Below, in pieces: positions 1-7,822 of a stretch of 64,000 bases of DNA. This DNA comes from Chitinophaga vietnamensis (GTDB lineage: Bacteria > Bacteroidota > Bacteroidia > Chitinophagales > Chitinophagaceae), in NCBI RefSeq assembly GCF_902167635.1, contig NZ_CABHMS010000001.1, forward strand, positions 186,001 through 250,000, read 5' to 3'. The position numbers and the translations under genes are program-made. Each line of letters opens with the position of its first letter. The first letter of the stretch is position 1. Under the pieces are notes generated by a model. The model was given only the letters and a program-made list of their open reading frames with translations. It had not been told where the DNA came from and ran no database searches.

Positions 1-360
1 GGTAACGGCCGCGCCGATGAAACCGCCGATCAGCGTATGTGAAGAGCTGGAAGGGATACCGAGCCACCAGGTGAAAAGGTTCCAGGTGATAGCGGCTACC
101 AGGCCGCAAAAGATCACTTTCAGCGTAATGAATTGCTCGAATACAGAACTGGCTACAGAGTTGGCTACCTTAAATTCGCCGATGATATATTTGGCGATAA
201 AAAAAGCCGCAAAGTTAAATACTGCGGCCCAGAGTACTGCCTGAAAAGGCGTTAGTACCTTGGTCGATACAATAGTGGCAATAGAGTTGGCTGCATCATG
301 AAAACCATTGATATAGTCAAAGATGAATGCCAGTATGATGATGATAACTAGTAAAGTCAT
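1..360 (-). CDS. pit: Inorganic phosphate transporter, PiT family (N-terminal part only)
   Basis: This is the first 120 codons of a PiT-type low-affinity phosphate permease; the rest lies beyond the left edge of the window. The reading frame starts at an ATG at 358-360 (minus strand) and stays open to base 1. Two family hallmarks are visible: NGFHDAANSIAT at residues 18-29 and GIPSSSSHTLIGG at 101-113, the duplicated PiT signature regions. Hydrophobic membrane segments lie around residues 2-17, 40-60 and 81-99. It sits 41 bases downstream of the DUF47 gene on the same strand, the classic pairing of a Pit transporter with its PhoU-like accessory protein, so the two are probably cotranscribed. 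The protein should act in the inner membrane, importing phosphate with protons or sodium. Confidence 0.93.
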   Translation of the reverse strand, partial: MTLLVIIIILAFIFDYINGFHDAANSIATIVSTKVLTPFQAVLWAAVFNFAAFFIAKYIIGEFKVANSVASSVFEQFITLKVIFCGLVAAITWNLFTWWLGIPSSSSHTLIGGFIGAAVT

Positions 361-401
361 GGTGTTACTGGTATTATGCGTTCAGAACAAACATCGCTCC
401 C

Positions 402-1052
402 TCAGGAGTATTTGATTATAATGGTTTCAATAACGTTGGCGCAGTCTTCGCACTTGTCTGTAGCGATTTCCAGGGCCTGGTATATTTCTCTCATTTTAAT
501 CAGTTCTGCCGCATTCTGTTCGGTGTCGAACAGTTCAGCAATGGCCATGTCATAGATATCATCTGCGTGGTTCTCGAGTGAGTTGATCTTTACGCAGGCA
601 TCGGTGATCACGCGCATGTTCTGCATGTTACGCAGTTCAGGGATGGCTTTGTGCAGCTCCAGTACACCCAGGTGAATGAGTTCAGCAAGTTTGCGGATGC
701 TATCGTTTATATTCTGCACTTTGTAAATATCCATTCTCTTGGCGGAGCCGTGGATGTAGTCGGCCACGTCGTCCAGTGTGGCAGCCAGGTAGTGGATATC
801 TTCACGGTCGAAAGGGGTGATGAAATTTTGTCCGAGTTCTACAAATATGCGGTGAGTGTAGTCGTCATTTTTGTGCTCCAGTCTTTCTATCAAATGCACT
901 TTATCTTTTCTTACAGACATATCCGTCGTAGCTACCAGCTCATTCAGCACCTGCGACATTTCAACAAGATTGGAAGCCACGTCTTCGAACAAAGAATAAA
1001 ATACCCGGTCTTTTGGCATGAACAATTTTACAAAAGAATTGAAGCCTCCCAT
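402..1052 (-). CDS. DUF47 family (PhoU-like) phosphate transport regulator
   Basis: The 216-residue protein is all-helical and charged, with the DUF47/PhoU_div pattern: an N-terminal KLFMPKDRVFYSLFED stretch, a central TPFDREDIHYLAATLDDVADYI segment read in part, and a C-terminal YQALEIATDKCEDCANVIE segment. Proteins of this family accompany PiT transporters and are thought to control their activity; in plain terms it is a cytoplasmic accessory protein. The frame could be extended upstream to a TTG at 1079, but that codon lies inside the -7 element of the likely promoter, so the ATG at 1050-1052 (MGGFNSF) is the better start. The pit gene follows after 41 bases. Confidence 0.9.
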   Translation of the reverse strand: MGGFNSFVKLFMPKDRVFYSLFEDVASNLVEMSQVLNELVATTDMSVRKDKVHLIERLEHKNDDYTHRIFVELGQNFITPFDREDIHYLAATLDDVADYIHGSAKRMDIYKVQNINDSIRKLAELIHLGVLELHKAIPELRNMQNMRVITDACVKINSLENHADDIYDMAIAELFDTEQNAAELIKMREIYQALEIATDKCEDCANVIETIIIKYS

Positions 1053-1076
1053 ACGTTTGAGTTTAAAAATTTGCCG

Positions 1077-1108
1077 CAAAAATAGCTTTCAGAACCCATT
1101 GGAGCCAA
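1077..1108 (-). promoter_or_regulatory. Bacteroidota-type promoter of the DUF47-pit operon
   Basis: Read on the minus strand, TATTTTTG (1077-1084) matches the TAnnTTTG -7 element and a TTG (1106-1108) lies 21 bases upstream. Transcription should start a few bases downstream, leaving a short leader before the ATG at 1052. Confidence 0.6.
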
Positions 1109-1235
1109 GAAAAAGCGCGAATTAATAATTCCTTAACACTGGATTAATATAAAAGTAATATAGCGATTTTTCCTTTGTATTGGAAATAATAATCATAACA
1201 AGGGAATAAACGACCTGTTCTCATACCTACAATTG

Positions 1236-2057
1236 ATGTCAGATAAACGCCCATTAGATATCGCTGTGATCTCCGATGTACATCTCGGGATCTACGGTTG
1301 CCATGCGAAAGAACTGATCCAATACCTGGACAGTATTGATCCCCGGATACTCGTGCTGAATGGAGACATCATCGACATCTGGCAGTTCAGTAAGCGTTAT
1401 TTTCCAAAGTCGCACACCAAGGTGATCAGGCGTATCCTGAAGATGATCGGGAAAGGCACACAGGTGTATTACCTCACCGGTAATCACGATGAAGCCCTGC
1501 GCAAGTACGCCGGCTTTGCCCTGGGCAATTTTACGATCGACAATAAACTCATCCTCGAAATAGACGGTAAAAAACATTGGTTCTTTCATGGCGACGTATA
1601 CGACGTGACCATGAAAAACTCCAAATGGCTGGCGAAGCTGGGAGGGAAAGGCTATGACCTGCTCATCATCCTCAACCGTCTTGTCAATAATATCCTGGAA
1701 AGTATGGGGAGAGAGAAAATGTCTTTCTCCAAGAAAGTGAAGCATGGCGTAAAACAAGCCGTTAAATTCATTTCGGATTTTGAACAGACCGTAGCGGAAA
1801 TTGCGGTAGATAAGGAATTTGATGTGGTATGCTGCGGGCACATACACCAGCCGCTGATCAAGGAAATGAGCGTAGGCAACAAAAAAGTGACCTATCTTAA
1901 CTCCGGCGACTGGGTGGAAAGTCTGACCTCACTTGAATATACCAACCAGCAATGGTCCCTTTATCAACACCCTGTTACCCGCACTAAAATTGTTCTTCCC
2001 GAAGATGAAGACGATACGCAGCTCGATTGGGATGCTGCCAAGATCGTTGGTATCTGA
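1236..2057 (+). CDS. UDP-2,3-diacylglucosamine diphosphatase-like metallophosphoesterase (LpxH-type)
   Basis: A 273-residue calcineurin-like metallophosphoesterase. All metal-binding motifs are present in order: ISDVHLG at residues 12-18, GDIIDIW near 43, GNHDE near 82, HGD near 117 and GHIHQP near 201. The set and spacing match the LpxH-type branch, which cleaves UDP-2,3-diacylglucosamine to lipid X in lipid A synthesis at the cytoplasmic membrane face. The length is slightly above the 240-residue E. coli enzyme, as is common in Bacteroidota. An in-frame TTG one codon upstream (1233) is less likely than the ATG at 1236. It is a single gene, divergent from DUF47-pit. Assignment to the fold is certain; the exact substrate is inferred, because Bacteroidota have several related phosphoesterases. 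Confidence 0.85.
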   Translation: MSDKRPLDIAVISDVHLGIYGCHAKELIQYLDSIDPRILVLNGDIIDIWQFSKRYFPKSHTKVIRRILKMIGKGTQVYYLTGNHDEALRKYAGFALGNFTIDNKLILEIDGKKHWFFHGDVYDVTMKNSKWLAKLGGKGYDLLIILNRLVNNILESMGREKMSFSKKVKHGVKQAVKFISDFEQTVAEIAVDKEFDVVCCGHIHQPLIKEMSVGNKKVTYLNSGDWVESLTSLEYTNQQWSLYQHPVTRTKIVLPEDEDDTQLDWDAAKIVGI

Positions 2058-2166
2058 GCTACTAAAAGATGATTTTCGTATTTTCAATATTCTAATATGT
2101 TTATATTTGAATATTATTTTCACAAAATCATAACAAGTGCTTAATATTAAATTAAAGGTAGGCTGT

Positions 2167-2174
2167 TAAGTTTG
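2167..2174 (+). promoter_or_regulatory. Possible -7 element upstream of the orphan small gene
   Basis: TAAGTTTG fits TAnnTTTG. No good TTG lies at the usual distance (only TTA at 2141-2143, 23 bases away). It would give a leader of roughly 50 bases before the start at 2233. Confidence 0.4.
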
Positions 2175-2232
2175 CCAGATTATTAATAAGTGTGACCATA
2201 TTGGAACATTTGGAAATGAAGAACAACATGCG

Positions 2233-2631
2233 ATGAAAGTTTTGAAGTTACATCCCTTAATGACTATCTCCCTATTGCAGATGCAGATCCAGCGTTTGCT
2301 GGCCTGCAACGTGGCTGTGTATACACGGCACTCCCTGGCCAATGGCTTCGATACCCTGCGCGAAGCGGGTTTTGATGAAGAAATGCTCGTTGAATTTCCG
2401 ATCGATGAAACTCTCAGCCTGCGTGAATTCGAAGAAGAAGTAGAAGAGAAATTTCACTTCAGCCTGGAACTGTGTAACAAAGACAATAAACCTTTTACCA
2501 ATAAAAGCCAGCACCTGTTCCAGCTTGCCCGCACGCAGGAAAAGAAAGAGGAACGGAACTATCAGCTCGACATCTCGCTGGATACATTATTGAATAACCG
2601 TCAGTCCCCACAGCAGAATATTTCTTTCTGA
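2233..2631 (+). CDS. Orphan hypothetical protein, 132 residues
   Basis: I do not recognise this protein. It has no signal peptide or clear membrane segment; residues 1-20 are moderately hydrophobic with basic residues. The middle (about 37-75) is strongly acidic (FDEEMLVEFP, LREFEEEVEEKF) and the C-terminal third is polar, with a KKEERNYQLD stretch. Composition and codon use resemble the neighbours, and the absence of a long competing frame supports a real gene. A six-codon ORF (2216-2236) precedes it and its TGA stop overlaps this ATG as ATGA, which suggests translational coupling. The gene stands alone, followed by a strong terminator. Confidence 0.6.
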   Translation: MKVLKLHPLMTISLLQMQIQRLLACNVAVYTRHSLANGFDTLREAGFDEEMLVEFPIDETLSLREFEEEVEEKFHFSLELCNKDNKPFTNKSQHLFQLARTQEKKEERNYQLDISLDTLLNNRQSPQQNISF

Positions 2632-2734
2632 TTTCCCCCTATGACAAATTATTCTTGTTAACCCCCTTTTATTTTTCTTCCATTTTTTCGTATAGCCCTT
2701 CACGTTACTTATATTTTCATAAGCTGTATTTAAA

Positions 2735-2768
2735 AACGCCGTCCCGGTTAGTCCGGGACGGATTTTTA
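2735..2768. terminator. Bidirectional rho-independent terminator
   Basis: Perfect 9-bp stem CCGTCCCGG / CCGGGACGG (2739-2747 and 2753-2761) with a 5-base loop, flanked by A5 on the left and ATTTTTATT on the right. It lies between convergent genes and can serve both. Confidence 0.85.
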
Positions 2769-2776
2769 TTGGAAAG

Positions 2777-3052
2777 TTATTTGCCGAGTTTGGCCATATA
2801 CTTCTCTGGCGCTTTCTGGAACACCTCTTTGCAGGTAACGGAGCAGAAGTGCAGGGTATCGCTTTTATACACGGCCCACTCATGGTAAGCGGTATCATAA
2901 GGCATCCCGCAAACGGGATCGGGCAATTGGCCGCTGGCAGCTACGGGAGCGGTTTCCGGCGCTGCGGGCATGGCATTCTTTTCAGCGGGCTTGTTGTTTT
3001 GCGCACATGAAAACAGCAGGAGCGCGCCGCATGCTATCAGTATATGTTTCAT
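2777..3052 (-). CDS. YHS domain lipoprotein
   Basis: A 91-residue lipoprotein: MKHILIACGALLLFSC carries a signal peptide and lipobox with the modified Cys at residue 16, then an Ala/Pro-rich linker, then a YHS domain from about 43 to 88. The domain shows DPVCGMPYD and HFCSVTCKEVF, that is the metal-binding cysteines, and ends in KAPEKYMAKLGK. YHS domains are linked to heavy-metal (copper) binding and often accompany metal transporters. The start was chosen at 3052, where the signal peptide begins, rather than an extended frame to 3091. It follows the small membrane protein gene after 25 bases, so the two probably form an operon. Role in metal handling in the periplasm is inferred from the family. 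Confidence 0.82.
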   Translation of the reverse strand: MKHILIACGALLLFSCAQNNKPAEKNAMPAAPETAPVAASGQLPDPVCGMPYDTAYHEWAVYKSDTLHFCSVTCKEVFQKAPEKYMAKLGK

Positions 3053-3077
3053 GACAGAATAATTTGCGGATGAAGAA

Positions 3078-3293
3078 TTACTCCTGGCCAATGCGCATCA
3101 CCAGTATACGGTAGTATACCTTGAGGCTCATACCGAGTACATAACCGGCCACAATGGCCATAATGATCATCCGTCCGGTGAAGGAAGCCATGAATGCGAG
3201 CGCCTGCGGCAGATAAGGCCAGGCGAGGAAAAGCAGCACCAGCAGCGCGATGTTCCTGCTTTCTGTTTTGTATTGACGAAGGATGTTGAGCAT
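3078..3293 (-). CDS. Small membrane protein, 71 residues
   Basis: Not recognised beyond its topology. The frame from the ATG at 3291-3293 encodes a short basic N-terminus (MLNILRQYKTES) followed by two hydrophobic segments, about residues 15-35 and 40-57, and a basic tail (YYRILVMRIGQE). An upstream extension of the frame would run through the terminator hairpin of the preceding gene and is rejected. It lies 25 bases ahead of the YHS lipoprotein on the same strand; together they may be a metal-related envelope pair, which is inference only. Confidence 0.6.
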   Translation of the reverse strand: MLNILRQYKTESRNIALLVLLFLAWPYLPQALAFMASFTGRMIIMAIVAGYVLGMSLKVYYRILVMRIGQE

Positions 3294-3320
3294 ATGGTTT
3301 CTGTTTAAAGAGCAAAAGTA

Positions 3321-3373
3321 AAAAAGAATTGCGTCGGAAAACGGCGAAGCCGTCTCCCGACGCAATTCTTTTT
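3321..3373 (-). terminator. Strong rho-independent terminator after the M13 peptidase gene
   Basis: Seventeen-bp perfect outer stem (3321-3337 with 3357-3373), built from AAAAAGAATTGCGTCGG and its complement, with a nested ACGGC/GCCGT inner stem and a GAA loop. It ends in a T run on the minus strand. Confidence 0.85.
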
Positions 3374-3381
3374 TTATTTAC

Positions 3382-5439
3382 TTACCAGATCACTACTCTC
3401 GCAGTGTCGGGCAGTACCATTTTATCTTTATCGGTGCAGCCCCATGCAGCCTGGAATTCTTTCAGGTGCGGGAGCGGGCCATTGATGCGGAATCTGGCCG
3501 GGGAGTGCGGATCGGTCTGGATCTGGTTGCGCAGGGCGGCATCCGTGATGTTGGAATGCCATACCTGAGCCCAGCCCAGGAAGAAGCGCTGCTGCCAGGT
3601 GTAGCCGTCGATCGGCTTGGGTTCCTTGCCCTGGAAGGATTTTTCCAGTGCATGGTAGGCCAGTGTGAGGCCGCCGAGGTCGGCCACGTTCTCGCCGATC
3701 GTGAGGGCGCCGTTGACATTGAAGCCAGGAGCCGCTTCCAGCTTGCTGAAGTAGGCGATATAGCGTTTGGTGAGCTTGTCGAAATTATCGCGGTCGGCTT
3801 TGGTCCACCAGTTCTTCAGGTTACCATCGGCATCGAATTGGGAGCCCTGGTCATCGAAACCGTGGGTGAACTCGTGGCCGATCACGGCGATGATGCCGCC
3901 ATAGTTGATGGCATCGTCTGCATTCGGGTTGTAAAACGGCGGTTGCAGGATACCGGCAGGGAATACTACTTCGTTGTTAAGCGGGTTGTAGTAAGCGTTT
4001 ACGGTTTGCGGTGTCATGCCCCATTCGGTTTTATCTACCGGCTTGCCGATCTTGTCAACGTTCTCTTTGTGCGCGTATAATTTCGCAGCGATCACGTTTT
4101 CTACCAGTTTAGCAGGATCGATCACGATAGAGGAATAGTCTTTCCACTTATCGGGATAACCGATCTTGTAAGTAAAGGACGCGAGTTTTTTATGCGCCAT
4201 CAGTTTGGTGGAGTCGCCCATCCAGGTGAGCTTATCGATCCTTTCGCCATAAACTTTGCGAACGTTTTCGATCATCTCGGAAACTTTCTGTTTAGAGCTT
4301 TCAGGGAAATATTTTTTGGCGAACAGTTTACCCAGCGGCATACCGAGTGTACCGTCGGTAGAGCGGATGGCGCGTTCAGCGCGGGTTTTCTGTGCTTTTT
4401 TGCCGGTCATTACCGTACCGAAGAAATGGAAATGTTCGTTATCCAGCGGTTTGGAAAGATAGCTTGCAAAAGAAGACAGCAGCTGCCAGCGGGTATATGT
4501 TTTCAGCACATCCAGGGAAGTGGCCTTCAGCAGGGCGTTAGCGCCGGTGAGGTAAGGTTTGTTCTGGATGATGATCGTATCTGTTTTGATATCCTGCTTC
4601 TGTGCAAATCCGTCCCAGTCGAAGTCGGGAGCGAGTTTCTTCAGTTCGCTGAAAGCGGCTCTGTTGTAGGTTTTCACCGGGTCGCGGAGTTCTACGTTAG
4701 AGAGTTGCAGTTTGGCGAGTTTGGATTCGAAATCGAGGATGGTTTTACCTGGATTAGGATCTTTGAAGCCTGCGAGCAGGAACATGGTATCCACATGTTT
4801 CACGAATTCATCGCGCACATTTTTGGTGGGGGGATCCTGTCTTTCGTAATAGCTTTTTTCGCCGAGGGAAAGGCCATCCTGGCCTTGGTACAGCACATTC
4901 ATTTTGCTGTTTTTCATATCGGCTTCAGCACCGAATCCGGCGAAGGTGGATACGCCTATTTTCTGGAGTTCACCAGTTACATTGGCGTAATCGGTCAATG
5001 ATTTAATGCCTTCGATCTTGTCGAGATAGGGCTGTAAAGGAGTGATACCGCGTTTTTCAATGGTAGCGGTATCCAGGAAAGAGGTGTAAAAGTCGGCGAT
5101 CTGTTGTTCTTCTGTGCCTTTCTTCAGGTCTTTTTTACCGGTGATCTCTTCGATAATACTTTTCAGACGTACTTCCTTGTTTTCCTTGTCAAGGATGTTG
5201 AAAGCGCCCCAGCGGCTCTCGGTAGAAGGGATGGGATTGTGTTTTTTCCAGTTACCATTAACGAAACTGTCAAAATCATCACAGGCTTTGAATGAGGAGT
5301 CGATATCACTCAGGTTGAATGCGGGCACCTTGGTAGTGTCTGCATTGGCGGCCTGCTGCGAGGAACTGTTGGAGTTACAGGCTGCCATGGTAACCATAGC
5401 CGCCAGCAACGGTAGTTTTACCGCATTAGCTTTATTCAT
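3382..5439 (-). CDS. M13 family metallopeptidase (neprilysin/PepO type), lipoprotein
   Basis: A 685-residue zinc endopeptidase. The N-terminus is a lipoprotein signal (LLAAMVTMAAC, Cys about 21), so the enzyme is anchored in the envelope. The M13 N-terminal domain begins near residue 50 (KACDDFDSFVNGNW). The catalytic domain contains HEFTH in VIGHEFTHGFDDQGS near residue 517 (two zinc His and the catalytic Glu) and ENVADLGGL near 577 (third zinc ligand). The NAYYNPLNNEVVFPAGILQ segment, typical of the substrate-binding strand, is seen in part before it. The C-terminus has the usual W-G-C region. Length is normal for the family. It probably digests small peptides in the periplasm. It is a single gene ended by a strong hairpin. 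Confidence 0.95.
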   Translation of the reverse strand: MNKANAVKLPLLAAMVTMAACNSNSSSQQAANADTTKVPAFNLSDIDSSFKACDDFDSFVNGNWKKHNPIPSTESRWGAFNILDKENKEVRLKSIIEEITGKKDLKKGTEEQQIADFYTSFLDTATIEKRGITPLQPYLDKIEGIKSLTDYANVTGELQKIGVSTFAGFGAEADMKNSKMNVLYQGQDGLSLGEKSYYERQDPPTKNVRDEFVKHVDTMFLLAGFKDPNPGKTILDFESKLAKLQLSNVELRDPVKTYNRAAFSELKKLAPDFDWDGFAQKQDIKTDTIIIQNKPYLTGANALLKATSLDVLKTYTRWQLLSSFASYLSKPLDNEHFHFFGTVMTGKKAQKTRAERAIRSTDGTLGMPLGKLFAKKYFPESSKQKVSEMIENVRKVYGERIDKLTWMGDSTKLMAHKKLASFTYKIGYPDKWKDYSSIVIDPAKLVENVIAAKLYAHKENVDKIGKPVDKTEWGMTPQTVNAYYNPLNNEVVFPAGILQPPFYNPNADDAINYGGIIAVIGHEFTHGFDDQGSQFDADGNLKNWWTKADRDNFDKLTKRYIAYFSKLEAAPGFNVNGALTIGENVADLGGLTLAYHALEKSFQGKEPKPIDGYTWQQRFFLGWAQVWHSNITDAALRNQIQTDPHSPARFRINGPLPHLKEFQAAWGCTDKDKMVLPDTARVVIW

Positions 5440-5565
5440 ATTAAAAACAGGTTTAGTGTTTAAAGTTATGGAAAACGCCGCATGTTACTTAAAATCTTTT
5501 ACATGAGCGGCAAAGGTTTCGGCAAATCAATAAATCCGAAAATCCAAAAATCATAAATATTTAGG

Positions 5566-5573
5566 TAGGTTTG
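5566..5573 (+). promoter_or_regulatory. Likely -7 element for the globin-rarA operon
   Basis: TAGGTTTG matches TAnnTTTG exactly and lies 22 bases before the first ATG of the three-gene operon. No clear -33 TTG is present. Confidence 0.45.
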
Positions 5574-5594
5574 TGATGTGTAAAACGATACTTA

Positions 5595-6116
5595 ATGGAA
5601 TTCAGGTTTAGATTGTATAAAGTGCTTACCAGTGTGACAATGGTCATTTCGAGTTTTTTTGTGTTTACAGGGCTGATGTCATTGTTTGCACTCATACAGG
5701 CGCCATTGCAGCTGTTGTTGCTCACAATGGCCTGGGGAGCGTGTTTCATACATTCCATATTATCGTTGTTCCTGCAACGTAGTATACTGGTGCCCGAAGC
5801 GCCATTGCGGGCCAGTACGCCCGGCGGCATCCGCATCATGGGCGCATTGGTACTGATCTTTTCAGCAGTGCTGATCTATTCCAGCCTTCCGTTGTTATTT
5901 CCCACGCCGGAAATGATAAAGGAGATATTGAAGCAGGTGCCGGAAGGCAAGCAGGTAATGCTACAGCCAGGCATGCTGCGGGGAGTGGGCATTTTCTGCA
6001 TGCTGATAGCAGTCGTATTTGCCATCAATGCCCTTCTTTCTTTCAGCTTTCTACGGCGGTGGTTGAAGCGCGAAGCAGAGCGCCCCACCCATATCGACGA
6101 GGATGAGGAATTATAA
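5595..6116 (+). CDS. Membrane protein of unknown function, four predicted helices
   Basis: The 173-residue product has four hydrophobic segments: about residues 10-32, 37-60, 80-101 and 128-150, with an amphipathic loop (TPEMIKEILKQVPEGKQVML) between the third and fourth, and a charged tail ending DEDEEL. I do not recognise a named family. It is the first gene of a tight operon: eight bases separate it from the truncated haemoglobin gene and six more from rarA, so a link to the globin is possible but unproven. Confidence 0.7.
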   Translation: MEFRFRLYKVLTSVTMVISSFFVFTGLMSLFALIQAPLQLLLLTMAWGACFIHSILSLFLQRSILVPEAPLRASTPGGIRIMGALVLIFSAVLIYSSLPLLFPTPEMIKEILKQVPEGKQVMLQPGMLRGVGIFCMLIAVVFAINALLSFSFLRRWLKREAERPTHIDEDEEL

Positions 6117-6124
6117 AACACTGG

Positions 6125-6559
6125 ATGATGGAGAGGAGAGATATTATCAACAGAGAAGATATCATCCGCCTGGTCAATCGTTTCTATGAGCAGGTGAAGG
6201 AAGACGAGGTGATTGGCTTTATCTTCAATGAGGTGGCGCGTGTAGACTGGCAGAAACATCTGCCTATTATGTACGATTTCTGGGAGGGCTTGTTGCTGGA
6301 CAGCAATGCATATACCCGCCGTGTGATGGAGCCGCATTTCCGGCTCAACCAGCAGCTGCCTCTGGAGCCGCCGCATTTTACGCGATGGCTGCAACTGTTT
6401 GAAAGCACCGTGAACGAATTATTTGAAGGCGAGAAAGCCAAGATAGCCATCACCCGTGCAAGGTCTATCAAGGGTATCATGGAATTTAAAATGAACGCCG
6501 CCCGTCATCCGCAAGAAAATAAAAATATTCCGCTCGTTAACCCGGGCAACAAAAAATAA
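6125..6559 (+). CDS. Group III truncated haemoglobin
   Basis: A 144-residue 2-over-2 globin. The pattern fits group III: an N-terminal helix with IIRLVNRFYEQVKEDEVIG, then WQKHLPIMYDFWEGLLL (the conserved W-x-x-HLP-x-M-x-D-FW segment), HFRLNQQLPLEPPHFTRWLQ (His of PHF is the likely proximal haem ligand) and FEGEKAKIAITRARSIKGI. Group III globins are single-domain haem proteins in the cytoplasm whose role (redox or NO/oxygen chemistry) is not settled. The start may be either of two adjacent ATGs (6125 or 6128). It is cotranscribed with a membrane protein upstream and rarA downstream. Confidence 0.9.
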   Translation: MMERRDIINREDIIRLVNRFYEQVKEDEVIGFIFNEVARVDWQKHLPIMYDFWEGLLLDSNAYTRRVMEPHFRLNQQLPLEPPHFTRWLQLFESTVNELFEGEKAKIAITRARSIKGIMEFKMNAARHPQENKNIPLVNPGNKK

Positions 6560-6565
6560 CCAGTT

Positions 6566-7822
6566 ATGCAACCTTTAGCAGAACGGCTCCGGCCTTCCAC
6601 GCTGGATGAACTGGTAGGACAAGAGCACCTGACCGGTAAAGACAGTATCCTCAGAAAAGCTATAGAACAGGGCCGCATACCATCCATGATCTTGTGGGGC
6701 CCTCCTGGTGTAGGAAAAACAACGATTGCCAACATTATCGCACATACGCTGAATGTTCCTTTTTATACGCTCAGCGCCATTTCCGCCGGGGTGAAGGAAG
6801 TGCGGGAGGTGATTGAGATGGCGAGAAGGCAACACCATGCGGTACTTTTCATCGATGAAATCCATCGTTTCAATAAATCGCAACAAGATGCGCTGCTGGG
6901 CGCCGTGGAAAAAGGCATCATTACGCTGATCGGCGCCACCACAGAAAATCCGTCTTTCGAGGTGAATGCGGCGGTGCTCTCGCGCAGCCAGGTGTATGTG
7001 CTCAAGCCATTAGGCCCGGATCAGTTGATGCAGCTGCTGCAACAGGCCATGGAGCGTGATGAGTGGATCAAGTCAAAAAATATTGAGCTGAAAGAAACCA
7101 CCGCCCTTTTCAATATCTCCGGTGGAGATGCCCGCAAACTGCTCAATCTTTTTGAGCTGGTACTGGGTACCTTGCAGGAAGATCCCGTGGTGATCACGGA
7201 CCAGAAAGTGATGGACATCGCGCAGCAGCGTGTAGCCATCTACGATAAGAGTGGTGAACAGCATTACGATATCATCTCCGCCTTTATCAAATCTATCCGC
7301 GGCAGCGACCCCAATGCAGCTGTATATTGGCTGGCGCGCATGATCGATGGCGGCGAAGACGTGAAGTTCATTGCACGCAGGCTGGTGATCCTTGCTTCAG
7401 AAGATATCGGCAATGCCAATCCCAATGCGCTTTTGCTGGCAACGAACTGCTTTCAGGCGGTGAACCTGATCGGTTATCCCGAGTCGAGGATCATCCTGTC
7501 GCAGTGCGTAACCTACCTGGCTTCCTCAGCCAAAAGCAATGCGGCCTATATGGCGATCAATGCTGCACAGGGGCTGGTGGCCAAAACCGGCGACCTGCCC
7601 GTACCGATGCATATCAGGAACGCCCCTACGAAATTGATGAAGGAAATGGGCTATAGCAAAGGCTACGCCTATGCGCACGATTACGAAAACAATTTTGTGT
7701 TGCAGGAATTTATGCCGGATGCCATTAAGGGCACCAAGCTGTACGACCCCGGCAACAACGCCCGGGAAGATGAGTTAAGAAGATATTTAAAACAACTCTG
7801 GAAAGACAAATACGGTTATTAA
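6566..7822 (+). CDS. rarA: Replication-associated recombination protein A (RarA/MgsA AAA+ ATPase)
   Basis: A 418-residue clamp-loader-like AAA+ ATPase acting at stalled replication forks. It begins PLAERLRPSTLDELVGQEHL, the typical RarA start. Walker A is GPPGVGKTT near residues 45-53, Walker B is FIDEIHRFNK near 95, sensor 1 is IGATTENPSF near 118, followed by SGGDARKLLN (sensor 2 region). The C-terminal half contains the tetramerisation region with IRGSDPNAAVYWLARMIDGG. Length is normal. The gene is the third of the membrane protein-globin operon and its stop codon overlaps the convergent pbpC stop by four bases. Confidence 0.97.
   Translation: MQPLAERLRPSTLDELVGQEHLTGKDSILRKAIEQGRIPSMILWGPPGVGKTTIANIIAHTLNVPFYTLSAISAGVKEVREVIEMARRQHHAVLFIDEIHRFNKSQQDALLGAVEKGIITLIGATTENPSFEVNAAVLSRSQVYVLKPLGPDQLMQLLQQAMERDEWIKSKNIELKETTALFNISGGDARKLLNLFELVLGTLQEDPVVITDQKVMDIAQQRVAIYDKSGEQHYDIISAFIKSIRGSDPNAAVYWLARMIDGGEDVKFIARRLVILASEDIGNANPNALLLATNCFQAVNLIGYPESRIILSQCVTYLASSAKSNAAYMAINAAQGLVAKTGDLPVPMHIRNAPTKLMKEMGYSKGYAYAHDYENNFVLQEFMPDAIKGTKLYDPGNNAREDELRRYLKQLWKDKYGY

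Noticed and set aside
402-1079. Longer DUF47 start at a TTG (1079)
   Set aside because: The codon is inside the predicted -7 element of the promoter, so it would not be transcribed; the ATG at 1052 fits the family start.
5561-5839. 92-codon minus-strand frame opposite the four-helix membrane protein
   Set aside because: Low-quality translation without motif; the plus-strand gene has clear membrane helices and fits the operon spacing.
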